Shown here in pieces: positions 1-6,413 of a stretch of 7,996 bases of DNA (positions are counted from its first letter, which is position 1; each line of letters starts with the position of its first letter). The stretch is from Deltaproteobacteria bacterium (GTDB lineage: Bacteria > Bdellovibrionota_C > UBA2361 > OMII01), in NCBI GenBank assembly GCA_023262305.1, contig JALRCK010000086.1, positions 1 to 7,996 of the forward strand, in the 5' to 3' direction. A program made the position numbers and the translations under genes. The notes under the pieces were generated by a model. It did not search any database, was not told the origin of the DNA, and saw only the letters and a list, made by a program, of their open reading frames with translations.

Positions 1-1
1 T

Positions 2-364
2 ACCGCGTCTTCTCAATCCGAGTTCAAAGCTCCATTTCGCCGCCGCAGAGCAGGCGTTCGTTCAGATCTTACGCTCATTAAAGGTATCCTGTCCAAGGCT
101 CTTGCAGGAAAAGGGATCGACAAAAAGATTGAGCGTTACGAGTTTGTTCTTCACTGGGATAAAATTGTGGGACTTAAGCTCGCTGAGGTCTCCAAGCCCG
201 AGTACATATCGAGAAAGACGTTGATCGTTCGAGTGCTTCATCCTGTGTGGGCACAAGAGTGCACATTTATGAAGACCACGCTGCTGAGAAAGCTGGCTCC
301 CTATCTCAAACGAGGCGATGTTGTTGAGGACATGATCTTTCGGGTTGGTCCGCTTCACGAATAG
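2..364 (+). CDS. DUF721/DciA-like protein, 5' partial
   Basis: The frame is open from the first base of the window and ends at TAG 362-364, giving about 120 codons. No ATG, GTG or TTG occurs in frame before a GTG at 167, and that GTG falls inside the conserved domain, so the true start lies upstream of the window. The visible protein has the DUF721 pattern: a helix with LIKGILSKALAGKGI, then HWDKIVG (the W..IVG motif), LAEVSKPEYI, the strand TLIVRV, and HPVWAQE followed by a Leu-rich helix. It stops shortly after the last strand (EDMIFRVG). Families with this domain include DciA, which helps load the replicative helicase DnaB in bacteria lacking DnaC. Short DUF721-only proteins are also common and uncharacterised. 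A replication role is therefore plausible by family but not shown here. The next gene is convergent, 96 bp away, so this gene ends its transcription unit. Confidence 0.85.
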   Translation, partial: TASSQSEFKAPFRRRRAGVRSDLTLIKGILSKALAGKGIDKKIERYEFVLHWDKIVGLKLAEVSKPEYISRKTLIVRVLHPVWAQECTFMKTTLLRKLAPYLKRGDVVEDMIFRVGPLHE

Positions 365-460
365 GGAGGAGCGGGAGGAGGTAGCGCGCCGGGTCTTTCT
401 AGTCACTAGCACGCTCTGAGAAGTTTCCAGCCAGAGACGCAACCAGCTCACACGTGATGC

Positions 461-2692
461 CTACCAGCTTCCCTTGCCGAAGTTATTCTTGCCGTTACGG
501 AAGCTTTTTCCTCGCCTGAAATCTCGCGATACCATGCCCTTGCCCTTTTTTTGAGGAGGACGAAAGGCCATCGATAACCCATCCTTGAGATCGTGTTGAA
601 GGTGGCTCGGGGTCTTTAATTCAAGCCACTCTAGATCGTCTACGCGGTGCGCGTTAAGGAGGAGAGGCTGAATCTTCTGATTGTCATGGCTATCGAGATA
701 CCCGATGTTGAATCGAGTCCCCACGATGATCTTTGCGCCTCCCACCACGGATTCTTTCTGCAGAATCGCTACGTGGTCGCCGTACACTGGCTTGTACATG
801 TAGTCTCCAGCCTCATTCCGTCCAACGAGCCGAAACACTGAGTCGGTGTGGGCTTCTATGATGGCTCTTGATAGCCAGAGTTGGGTGTTGTTTTCGGATT
901 CCTCTCTGTTGGTGCGTTGAGCTGCCGTTTCGTCGTTCGGTGTAGAGGCACGAGGTGGAGTCTGCTCAGGGAGACCACATCTACGACGGATCATCTTTTC
1001 AATCTCTTTGGCTCTCAAGAAGTTGACCTCTTCGATACCACAAATCGCACGCTGCTCTGGTGAAAGGTGCAGAGCACGATGGTACACGATCCCTTGCTTG
1101 ATGAGATCAGAGGAGCGCTCCCCCGGAGCCAGGCGCTGCCAGTTTCTGCTGTCACCTGAGAGGATTCCCTCTGCCTCTACAACTGCGGCGATTCGGATGG
1201 CGTCATCAAGTATCTGCACGCCATGTTCTTTTTGATAGTCTTCCGCCTTGACGATCAGTTTCCCAAGTCGAGCGCTGATGGGTTGTCTTCCAACCCGACG
1301 CCCAAGTTTGCTGATGTGTTCTTCAGGTCCTGCCAACCCAAGATCCTGCAACATGGAGTACCCGAGCTGGATGTGCTTGTCGGAGGGACGATCGACTAAG
1401 TATCGCGAGATTTTTCGGAAGGAGATATCAGCGCACTCGACGCGAAGAATGAGGGTTTCAAGTGGTGAGTTCTGGATCTCTGCAGGTGCGTGTGGCTTAA
1501 GTTCATTGAATGGTTTCGCATGGCTCACATAGACTCCGGGTCCTGTGCGACCAACTCGCCCAATCTGCTGCGTGAACTCATCCTGAGTAATGTCATCAAT
1601 AATAAGAGACGGGATGCCCTCATTGTCGAGCACTAATCTTCGAATCTTTCCGATGACGATTACAGCTCCCATTCCCTCAATAGTGAGGCTTGTTTGGGCG
1701 GTGTTTGTCGCTGCTACGGCTTTTTTCTGTCGTGGTTCAAGAGCTTGCTGTTGTTGTTGGTAGGGAAGCTTGCTGTGGAGAGGGAAAATAGCTGAGCCAG
1801 GAGGTGCAATCTCGCGTACCCTTTCGATGTGTTCCTCAATATCTTTGACGCCGTAGTGGAAACTTAATGGATTAATCGCCTCTTTGAGGAAACGAACGGT
1901 GTCGTCTTCGGGGGAAGCGCCTCGTGGAAGTTCTTTGACCTCGAACTGACGCCCCTCAACGGTGATGATGGGGATGTTGCCCACATGTTTGGTTAGTTTG
2001 TTTACATCGGGTGTCGCCGACATCATCACGAGTCGCGGAATCGGGTGCCCCTCTGCTTCGCGCATTAAGTAGAATGCAAGTAGTAGCGCGCCGTTCGCTG
2101 TTCGCTCATGACATTCGTCAAGTATCAGCACCTCTTCGTGAGACATCGGATTGTGAAGTTGTCGAGCAAGCTCAAATCCCTCGGTCGCGTAGGTGATGTT
2201 AGTTTTGGGGGATACCGCTTTTTCAAGAGCATGCTTGAAGCCTATCGAATCTCCCAGTTCCTCGTTGCGGATTTGTGCCCCGAATCGAGCCACCTCGCTG
2301 GCAGAGAGCCTTCGAGGACTAACCACGATCACATGTGCTCCAGTCTCTTGGATAAACTGCGGAACAAGCGTCGTCTTGCCTGAGCCGGTCTTTGCGATGA
2401 TTGCAACCTTGGCGTTTTTACTGACTAACGCTTGGATCTCATCTTTCCTCTTGTACACAGGAAGAGCCTGGGCTGGCGCGTCGCCCTTGAGAGGAGGTGC
2501 TTGAGTTTTTGCTGCGGGAACGCCGAAACGTTTCTTAATAGAAGCGAGATCTTGCCCAAGGCTGAAGGGATAGTTGTTGGGGATGGAGTGTTTAGGTGGG
2601 CGAGGTGGCAGTGAGATCTTAGGGGGTTGATTCGGGGGACGATATCGAACTTTCTTGTCAAAGTTGGCTCGTCCACCACCGTGATTGCTCAT
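461..2692 (-). CDS. DEAH-box (HrpA/HrpB-type) ATP-dependent RNA helicase
   Basis: This is a 743-residue superfamily 2 helicase of the DEAH/RHA class. Residues counted from ATG 2692 show Walker A TGSGKTT (102-108), motif Ia SPRRLSASEVA (about 125-135), DECH as motif II (192-195), SAT as motif III (225-227), motif V TNTAQTSLTI (329-338) and motif VI QQIGRVGRTGPG (375-386). A helical HA2-like region follows (about 430-520), then an OB-fold-like segment (about 605-690) resembling the HrpB C-terminal part. The N terminus is Pro-rich (19-35). The last 30 residues are rich in Gly, Lys and Arg with Phe, like an RNA-binding tail. Family members unwind RNA or remodel RNP using ATP; the substrate here is unknown. 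Motif V has Gln where DEAH proteins usually have Glu (AETSLT). ATG 2692 is preferred over GTG 2698 because a G-run sits 5 nt upstream of it. The gene stands alone, convergent with the DUF721 gene. Confidence 0.9.
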   Translation of the reverse strand: MSNHGGGRANFDKKVRYRPPNQPPKISLPPRPPKHSIPNNYPFSLGQDLASIKKRFGVPAAKTQAPPLKGDAPAQALPVYKRKDEIQALVSKNAKVAIIAKTGSGKTTLVPQFIQETGAHVIVVSPRRLSASEVARFGAQIRNEELGDSIGFKHALEKAVSPKTNITYATEGFELARQLHNPMSHEEVLILDECHERTANGALLLAFYLMREAEGHPIPRLVMMSATPDVNKLTKHVGNIPIITVEGRQFEVKELPRGASPEDDTVRFLKEAINPLSFHYGVKDIEEHIERVREIAPPGSAIFPLHSKLPYQQQQQALEPRQKKAVAATNTAQTSLTIEGMGAVIVIGKIRRLVLDNEGIPSLIIDDITQDEFTQQIGRVGRTGPGVYVSHAKPFNELKPHAPAEIQNSPLETLILRVECADISFRKISRYLVDRPSDKHIQLGYSMLQDLGLAGPEEHISKLGRRVGRQPISARLGKLIVKAEDYQKEHGVQILDDAIRIAAVVEAEGILSGDSRNWQRLAPGERSSDLIKQGIVYHRALHLSPEQRAICGIEEVNFLRAKEIEKMIRRRCGLPEQTPPRASTPNDETAAQRTNREESENNTQLWLSRAIIEAHTDSVFRLVGRNEAGDYMYKPVYGDHVAILQKESVVGGAKIIVGTRFNIGYLDSHDNQKIQPLLLNAHRVDDLEWLELKTPSHLQHDLKDGLSMAFRPPQKKGKGMVSRDFRRGKSFRNGKNNFGKGSW

Positions 2693-2697
2693 GTACA

Positions 2698-2703
2698 CCC
2701 CCC
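2698..2703 (-). promoter_or_regulatory. G-run ribosome binding site deciding the helicase start
   Basis: On the minus strand a run of six G lies 5 nt before ATG 2692. It is a weak Shine-Dalgarno match (GGGG instead of AGGAGG). The alternative in-frame GTG at 2698 uses the last G of this run, so it would have no ribosome binding site at a usable distance. This favours the ATG and a protein two residues shorter. Confidence 0.4.
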
Positions 2704-2929
2704 GAAAGGAAACTATAGGAGGTTAAAACTCCATATATGCTGCGCAACTTCTTCTAACTCTAAAGCTCTCTGAATTAAACCCTAAAATCAGATTTAGAAT
2801 TAGAAATTGATAACGATCAGGCACCACGCAGTGCGCATGACTCATGATGATCCGAGGTGAACCAGGAATGTGTCTGATTTAGTTCGAATCTGAACTGAAG
2901 ATATGTGGAAGTGAGCACTGAGAGTATGG
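2704..2929. other. AT-rich spacer upstream of the helicase gene
   Basis: This non-coding stretch holds the presumed helicase promoter. It is AT-rich around 2765-2815. On the minus strand, TATAGT at 2712-2717 could be a -10 box about 20 nt before the start codon, but no good -35 lies 16-18 nt further upstream, so the promoter is not called. Small symmetric elements are visible: GGAG/CTCC arms around 2719-2732 and an AGTTC/GAACT inverted pair at 2881-2896. Two near-identical copies of TC(A/T)GATTTAG lie at 2788-2797 and 2873-2882. No ORF, tRNA or recognisable structured RNA was found. Confidence 0.4.
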
Positions 2930-2956
2930 GAGAGGCAGAGCGAAGTTCTGTCTCTC
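2930..2956 (-). terminator. Hairpin just downstream of the 118-aa ORF, possible terminator
   Basis: A 10-bp stem (2930-2939 with 2947-2956, one G-T wobble) encloses a 7-nt loop. It starts 7 nt after the TAA stop of the minus-strand gene at 2964. In minus-strand reading the T-run (2957-2962) precedes the stem and no T-run follows, so it is not a canonical intrinsic terminator. It could be an mRNA 3'-end-stabilising hairpin or a Rho-assisted end. Confidence 0.35.
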
Positions 2957-2963
2957 AAAAAAG

Positions 2964-3320
2964 TTAGAGAACCACCTTGATGCTTAAAGGGTTACCGTCT
3001 TCGTCTCGCACTATGAGCGCTGAAACGGACTGACCTGAAGTGACCCAAGGTCCAGAAAACCTCACCGGAAAGAGGGGATACTCCTCAAAGATGAGGAGAT
3101 TGTCAGCTCGTTCATCCTGCCGTGGTGTTGTCAGCACCACTGGAGGCGACATGATCGAAAACCACGCCAAGTAGGCATCTCCAGAGGAGTCAAGCCTACG
3201 GCCGAGGTTGTCTTTTACATGAAGCGTTATGGTCTCAGTTCTGGTCGAACCCTCCTGATAGACGAGGAGGAGGACGATAGCCATACCCGCAAGGCTCGCC
3301 CACAAAATCGAGGTATACAT
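2964..3320 (-). CDS. Small membrane-anchored protein of unknown function
   Basis: This is a 118-residue ORF that I do not recognise. Residues 5-21 (ILWASLAGMAIVLLLVY) form one strong hydrophobic segment, so the protein is probably an inner-membrane single-pass protein or a secreted protein with an uncleaved signal. No lipobox Cys is visible, and the segment before it (MYTS) has no positive charge, which is unusual for a Sec signal. The remaining ~95 residues alternate polar and hydrophobic residues (ITLHVKD, AYLAWFSI, VVLTTP, SALIVRD, LSIKVVL), suggesting a small beta-rich domain in the periplasm. The start ATG 3320 is supported by GAGGG at 3327-3331, 6 nt upstream. The gene lies between two large spacers and is followed by a hairpin, so it is probably transcribed alone. 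The clear ribosome binding site and plausible protein composition argue that it is real. Confidence 0.6.
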   Translation of the reverse strand: MYTSILWASLAGMAIVLLLVYQEGSTRTETITLHVKDNLGRRLDSSGDAYLAWFSIMSPPVVLTTPRQDERADNLLIFEEYPLFPVRFSGPWVTSGQSVSALIVRDEDGNPLSIKVVL

Positions 3321-3326
3321 GAATTA

Positions 3327-3331
3327 CCCTC
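3327..3331 (-). promoter_or_regulatory. Ribosome binding site GAGGG for the 118-aa ORF
   Basis: On the minus strand GAGGG lies 6 nt before ATG 3320. This good Shine-Dalgarno match at a standard distance supports both the reality and the start of this small gene. Confidence 0.6.
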
Positions 3332-3354
3332 AACAGCCGTAAAACCCGCATAAG

Positions 3355-3406
3355 CAGAACCGCTCTGCCTCACAAGAAGAATAGTAACCTCTTGTGAGGC
3401 GTTCTG
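3355..3406. repeat. Two-tier inverted repeat (11-bp perfect stem plus 6-bp outer arms)
   Basis: The inner arms GCCTCACAAGA (3367-3377) and TCTTGTGAGGC (3390-3400) are perfectly complementary around a 12-nt loop. Outer arms CAGAAC (3355-3360) and GTTCTG (3401-3406) are also complementary. The right outer arm abuts the stem, while the left one is separated from it by 6 nt (CGCTCT), which would form a one-sided bulge. The element lies between two minus-strand genes: about 80 nt after the stop of the TIGR02996 gene and about 35 nt before the start of the 118-aa gene. No T-run follows on either strand, so it is not a typical intrinsic terminator. It could be a terminator of another kind, a 5'-UTR structure of the small gene, or a protein-binding palindrome. 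Confidence 0.7.
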
Positions 3407-3487
3407 ATTACCTAGTCATGCATCTACTCACACCGAATTTTTGTGGGGGGAGCCGTAGGCTAGCAGAGCAAACAGGGACGTAGCAAA

Positions 3488-4303
3488 TTATACCATAGAC
3501 CCGAAGGTCACTGCGATGTCACCGAGCGCCAAAGCGTTGTTCGATGATGGGTATTGGGTTGGATAGTGGAGCTTTTGGCTCGTTTCGAGAAGCTCCTGAT
3601 GGGATCCGCAAAACGTTTGGCAGTGTATCTCTCGTAACTTCGCTCCGGGTGAACCAAGAAGATCCTCAATGGCTGCTAGTGCTGATGGGGCTGCGATCCA
3701 GAAGGAGAGCTTTTCAATTGACGCGAAATAAGGTGCTCGGATGGCAGCTCGCAGGTCTGCGCCTCCCTCCTCTGAGCCGCCAACTGTATTGATGTGCAGT
3801 TGTTTAATCGGCTCCCGAATCAAGGTTTCTTGTGCTTGAGCGAAGTGGCGAGGTGACATCGTGACTCCCGTTATGAAGCCTCTCTCCCAAGTAACGCCCC
3901 TCACATGACCTAGTTCGCGCATCCATTCCCGCTCATGTTGTAAAAGGATCTCGCGCTCTCGCTCGGTGGGCGCGCCCTCGCCCCTGGCGATCTGAAGCCG
4001 AATGAGTTCGGCTCGTGCCTTATCGCGAACGGTGAGAGGATGAGCTTCAAGGTGCTCGGCGTACTCGAGTCGTAGCGAGTTATCTCCAGGGCTCTTTCTG
4101 ATCTCCCCAACGATATCTGCTCGTTGGGAATGGATGACAGCCTGATTGGCTAGGTTGCGCAGGTATTCAGAGACTGGAATACCCGCAAGCACAGCAGGCT
4201 CAGGGACCTTTGAGATGTCCGGTGGGTGGGCTTGATGTCGAGGCGTCTGTTGCTGGTCCATGCGGTTGAGGGGGTTATGAAGCGATTGCTCCGGGAAGTG
4301 CAT
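3488..4303 (-). CDS. TIGR02996 (repeat-companion domain) protein
   Basis: This 271-residue protein appears cytoplasmic, with no signal peptide. After a Pro/Gln-rich, probably disordered N terminus (1-40), residues about 62-106 match the TIGR02996 repeat-companion domain: an acidic helix, the PGDNSLRLEYAEHLEA motif (family form: D...RL.YADWLEE) and ARAELIRLQIA. The usual continuation follows: a Glu/Arg-rich helix, HEREWMREL (123-131) and WERGFITGVTM (139-149). Residues 166-230 contain three short strand-like units (IKQLHINTV, IEKLSFWIA, LREIHCQTF) resembling degenerate leucine-rich repeats, the usual partner of this domain. The biochemical function of the family is unknown. Neither possible start has a convincing ribosome binding site: ATG 4303 is used here, and an in-frame ATG at 4261 would give 257 residues and keep the whole domain. 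The gene is divergent from the HD phosphohydrolase, with a shared 283-bp promoter region. Confidence 0.8.
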   Translation of the reverse strand: MHFPEQSLHNPLNRMDQQQTPRHQAHPPDISKVPEPAVLAGIPVSEYLRNLANQAVIHSQRADIVGEIRKSPGDNSLRLEYAEHLEAHPLTVRDKARAELIRLQIARGEGAPTEREREILLQHEREWMRELGHVRGVTWERGFITGVTMSPRHFAQAQETLIREPIKQLHINTVGGSEEGGADLRAAIRAPYFASIEKLSFWIAAPSALAAIEDLLGSPGAKLREIHCQTFCGSHQELLETSQKLHYPTQYPSSNNALALGDIAVTFGSMV

Positions 4304-4357
4304 TACTTTTCAACGCAGCACCTAAGGGAGTTCGGATTAGTTCGTTTCTGATCGGGT

Positions 4358-4386
4358 AAAATAGTGAGAACTTGGCATTATTTTAA
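4358..4386 (-). promoter_or_regulatory. Candidate sigma70-type promoter of the TIGR02996 gene
   Basis: On the minus strand TTAAAA (4381-4386) and TATTTT (4358-4363) are separated by exactly 17 nt. Each box matches the consensus at four of six positions. Transcription would begin near 4351, leaving a leader of about 50 nt before ATG 4303. The region is AT-rich, so chance matches are possible. Confidence 0.3.
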
Positions 4387-4387
4387 C

Positions 4388-4405
4388 TGACTTAAATTTG
4401 ACTTA
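4388..4405. repeat. Direct repeat TGACTTA x2, 11-bp spacing, over a -35 box
   Basis: TGACTTA occurs at 4388-4394 and again at 4399-4405, exactly 11 bp apart. That places the copies on the same face of the helix. The second copy overlaps the candidate plus-strand -35 box, and the pair lies next to the divergent minus-strand -35 box. This is the arrangement expected of an operator, but no regulator is identified. Confidence 0.35.
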
Positions 4406-4426
4406 CTTCGCGCCAAGCTGTATCAA
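4398..4426 (+). promoter_or_regulatory. Candidate sigma70-type promoter of the HD phosphohydrolase gene
   Basis: TTGACT (4398-4403, five of six consensus bases) is followed after 17 nt by TATCAA (4421-4426, four of six). Transcription would start near 4433 and leave a leader of about 150 nt before ATG 4587. TAGAAT at 4560-4565 is another possible -10 closer to the gene, but it has no -35 at the right distance. Confidence 0.45.
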
Positions 4427-4460
4427 TTCCTCATCACAATCAAGGCTCGAAGGTAGCAAC

Positions 4461-4526
4461 CCCTGGTTCACAACAGGGCAGGGTTCGTTTTTACCGCAGC
4501 CGGATAGTGTGATTACTGCGACGCAG
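4461..4526 (+). other. Leader region with two small inverted repeats
   Basis: The presumed 5' leader of the HD gene contains CCCTG/CAGGG (4461-4465 and 4474-4478, 8-nt loop) and the near-perfect palindrome CTGCGACGCAG (4516-4526). The hexamer-plus CCGGATA occurs twice (4500-4506 and 4570-4576). The elements are short and do not fit a riboswitch class I could recognise. CTGCGACGCAG has the symmetry of an operator half-site pair. Confidence 0.3.
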
Positions 4527-4586
4527 GGTGAGAGCGGCTCCCGAGGCCAACAGCACCTGTAGAATACGACCGGATATCAAGGAAAG

Positions 4587-6284
4587 ATGTCAGGCCTGAC
4601 CAAAGAAGTTACCGCAGGTGAAACTTCTCTCGATGATTCCCCATCGCGGACCAAAGCGGTCCAAAATCCAAATCCTCAACCCGAAGAAAATCTTCAACAG
4701 CTATCGTTAACGCGTAGCACGGTCGAGCAGCTCAGCTCGAGTCGGGAAGCCTACGTGAGGTGGATTTCGCAGCATGAGGAAACCTTGTCGCCCGAGGGGA
4801 AGGCGATTGTCCGAACGACCGCGTTTGATCAATTGAAAAATGTGCCCCACTCAACCGTAGCCCATTCCCGATCTATGAGTCATGTGGATCTGACCCGATG
4901 GGACCATTGCATTCATGCAGCTCACACGGTGGGAGTTCTCGGAAAGGGGGGCAATCTTGGGCTTAACCCATACGAGATGAAGGTTTTGGAGCTCGTCATG
5001 CTCCTGCACGATCCACACCGCCTTGGTTCCCATGCGCTGGACCGGGTGTACGCTTCGATGCCAGGTGCGCCCAGAGATTTCAACTTGTGGTGGCCCGCCG
5101 ATGACTATCACGAGTATCACGGCGCTTGCATGATTTATAGGGATCCCAAGATCCGTCAGGCGCTCGGGAAGTATTATGATGATGTGCTCGCTATTTTGAC
5201 TCGCGAGGACAAACGACCCCTTAGCCTTAAGCAACAAGACTATGGCGTGTTGCAGCCAAAGCTCTCAGAGAAGCGGATCGCCTCATTGCATCGCCTCAAG
5301 GATGAGATAGACCGATGCTCGTACTTGAAGCTTGATTATCTTCGATCAGGGTTTAAGCCCACTATCATCGCTGATGCCGTAGCTGATGTTGAGCGGCATG
5401 AGAAGACATTGGCGGCTCGAGGCTCTGGCATCCAACTTCACATTGATGAACATACCGGGCACGACCCGTACAACGACGTTGCCCGGCTTCGCTATGTGTA
5501 TCGCGAAAAATTAGCCACCCTGGCAGTTGGGTGCCTTGCGGAGCGCGCTATCTTCCATGAGGGGGTATGGGATAAGGCTCGCTCACGGTACGATTGTCGT
5601 TATATGGAATCCCCCGGTTTCTACGAGAGCATCCGGGATCGAGCCATGCATGGGGACTATGAGGCGATATTCTCCGAAGAGGCGCTTGCTCTCATACAAG
5701 CTGCGAAGACCGGAACCGGTTTGTGTGTAGAAGATGTCTACGCGCCTTTGGTAACGATGACGCTCGCTGATATGACCGAGATGTCAGGTTTCAACGCGCT
5801 TGAGGAGACCCTTCCACCCGGTCTCAGCCAGAGCCTTTGTGGAGTTCCGCGCAGGGATATGACCTTATTTGAGGCCGGAATGCGTCGAGCGCTGCACTGG
5901 GCTGGTCTCGATACACATGTTCATGTGCTCACATCCAATGATTTCGGCAAAACCTTTGAGTACGATGTATCTCGCAAAGGTCAGGCTCCGGTGCGAGAGA
6001 TCGCCCACCACGATTGTCACGACTCTCTCATAAAGGTCATCGTTGCGGCTCGGGCGATAGATAAAGATGGTAACACCATTGATCTCTCTCTGACCAAACG
6101 CGTGATAGACGGATTTTTGCGCCAATCTGGATATCTCAAGGACCATAGAGTTCTTGAGTCTTTCAATCCAAGGATCTTCTGCGACCCCGTTGATCCGAGC
6201 GTTTTCTGTGACGCGGTGCGAGAGAAAATCGCGGCGATGCAGCCCGAGTGGATGCGCCGGGGTGGATGCGGAATCCTGAAGTAG
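4587..6284 (+). CDS. HD-domain phosphohydrolase, dGTPase/SAMHD1-like
   Basis: This 565-residue, probably cytoplasmic protein follows a polar N-terminal extension (1-70). The region FDQLKNV (80-86) to RWDH (104-107) matches the entry segment of dNTP triphosphohydrolases (FQRLR...SR..H). Metal ligands are H107, H141-D142 and D242. H144, H149 and D152 (HDPHRLGSHALD, 141-152) fit the SAMHD1 residues H210, H215 and D218. HEYHG with H175 fits the catalytic HE motif, and DRCSYLKLD (242-250) fits the D.DR..Y...D signature. The loop after HD is one residue shorter than in SAMHD1. The C-terminal lobe (about 300-520) resembles that of COG1078/dGTPase proteins, and no SAM domain is visible. The family hydrolyses dNTPs to deoxynucleosides and triphosphate; the substrate here is unknown. 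AAGGAAAG lies just before ATG 4587, rather close to it. The gene has its own candidate promoter. Confidence 0.8.
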   Translation: MSGLTKEVTAGETSLDDSPSRTKAVQNPNPQPEENLQQLSLTRSTVEQLSSSREAYVRWISQHEETLSPEGKAIVRTTAFDQLKNVPHSTVAHSRSMSHVDLTRWDHCIHAAHTVGVLGKGGNLGLNPYEMKVLELVMLLHDPHRLGSHALDRVYASMPGAPRDFNLWWPADDYHEYHGACMIYRDPKIRQALGKYYDDVLAILTREDKRPLSLKQQDYGVLQPKLSEKRIASLHRLKDEIDRCSYLKLDYLRSGFKPTIIADAVADVERHEKTLAARGSGIQLHIDEHTGHDPYNDVARLRYVYREKLATLAVGCLAERAIFHEGVWDKARSRYDCRYMESPGFYESIRDRAMHGDYEAIFSEEALALIQAAKTGTGLCVEDVYAPLVTMTLADMTEMSGFNALEETLPPGLSQSLCGVPRRDMTLFEAGMRRALHWAGLDTHVHVLTSNDFGKTFEYDVSRKGQAPVREIAHHDCHDSLIKVIVAARAIDKDGNTIDLSLTKRVIDGFLRQSGYLKDHRVLESFNPRIFCDPVDPSVFCDAVREKIAAMQPEWMRRGGCGILK

Positions 6285-6413
6285 ATTCCTTGTATCAGTC
6301 AGGGAGCAACTCAATAATCCTAGTTTACCGTTGATGAGAGCCCAACGTCCGGTTGTGATGGTCCTTCCGGTTCGTTAACCAAAAAGCACCGCCGTGTTCG
6401 GGGAGGCCTGTTC

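Noticed and set aside
399..409. Palindrome CTAGTCACTAG between the convergent DUF721 and helicase genes
   Set aside because: It has only 5-bp arms with a 1-nt centre and no T-run, too small to call a terminator or site.
62..451. Minus-strand 129-codon ORF over the DUF721 gene
   Set aside because: It overlaps the whole conserved DUF721 coding region in antisense and its translation shows no family-like pattern.
2717..2757. AGGAGG followed by a six-codon plus-strand ORF (ATG at 2737)
   Set aside because: The spacing of 14 nt is too long and no plus-strand gene follows for which it could be a leader peptide.
4460..4500. Possible tRNA T-arm-like GGTTC sequences
   Set aside because: No acceptor or anticodon stems can be drawn around them.
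4516..4586. Faint resemblance to a TPP riboswitch (GTGAGA ... ACCTG ... AAGGAAAG) in the leader of the HD gene
   Set aside because: The invariant CTGAGA and GAACCTGAT boxes are not intact, the stem that should flank the TAAT segment cannot form, and a dNTPase gene is not an expected target.
5865..6314. Minus-strand 149-codon ORF over the 3' end of the HD gene
   Set aside because: It is antisense to a well-supported conserved protein, with no ribosome binding site or recognisable domain.
6360..6413. Possible terminator after the TSP3 gene (minus strand, GC-rich CAC/GTG stem followed by five T)
   Set aside because: The stem is only 3 bp, too weak to call an intrinsic terminator.
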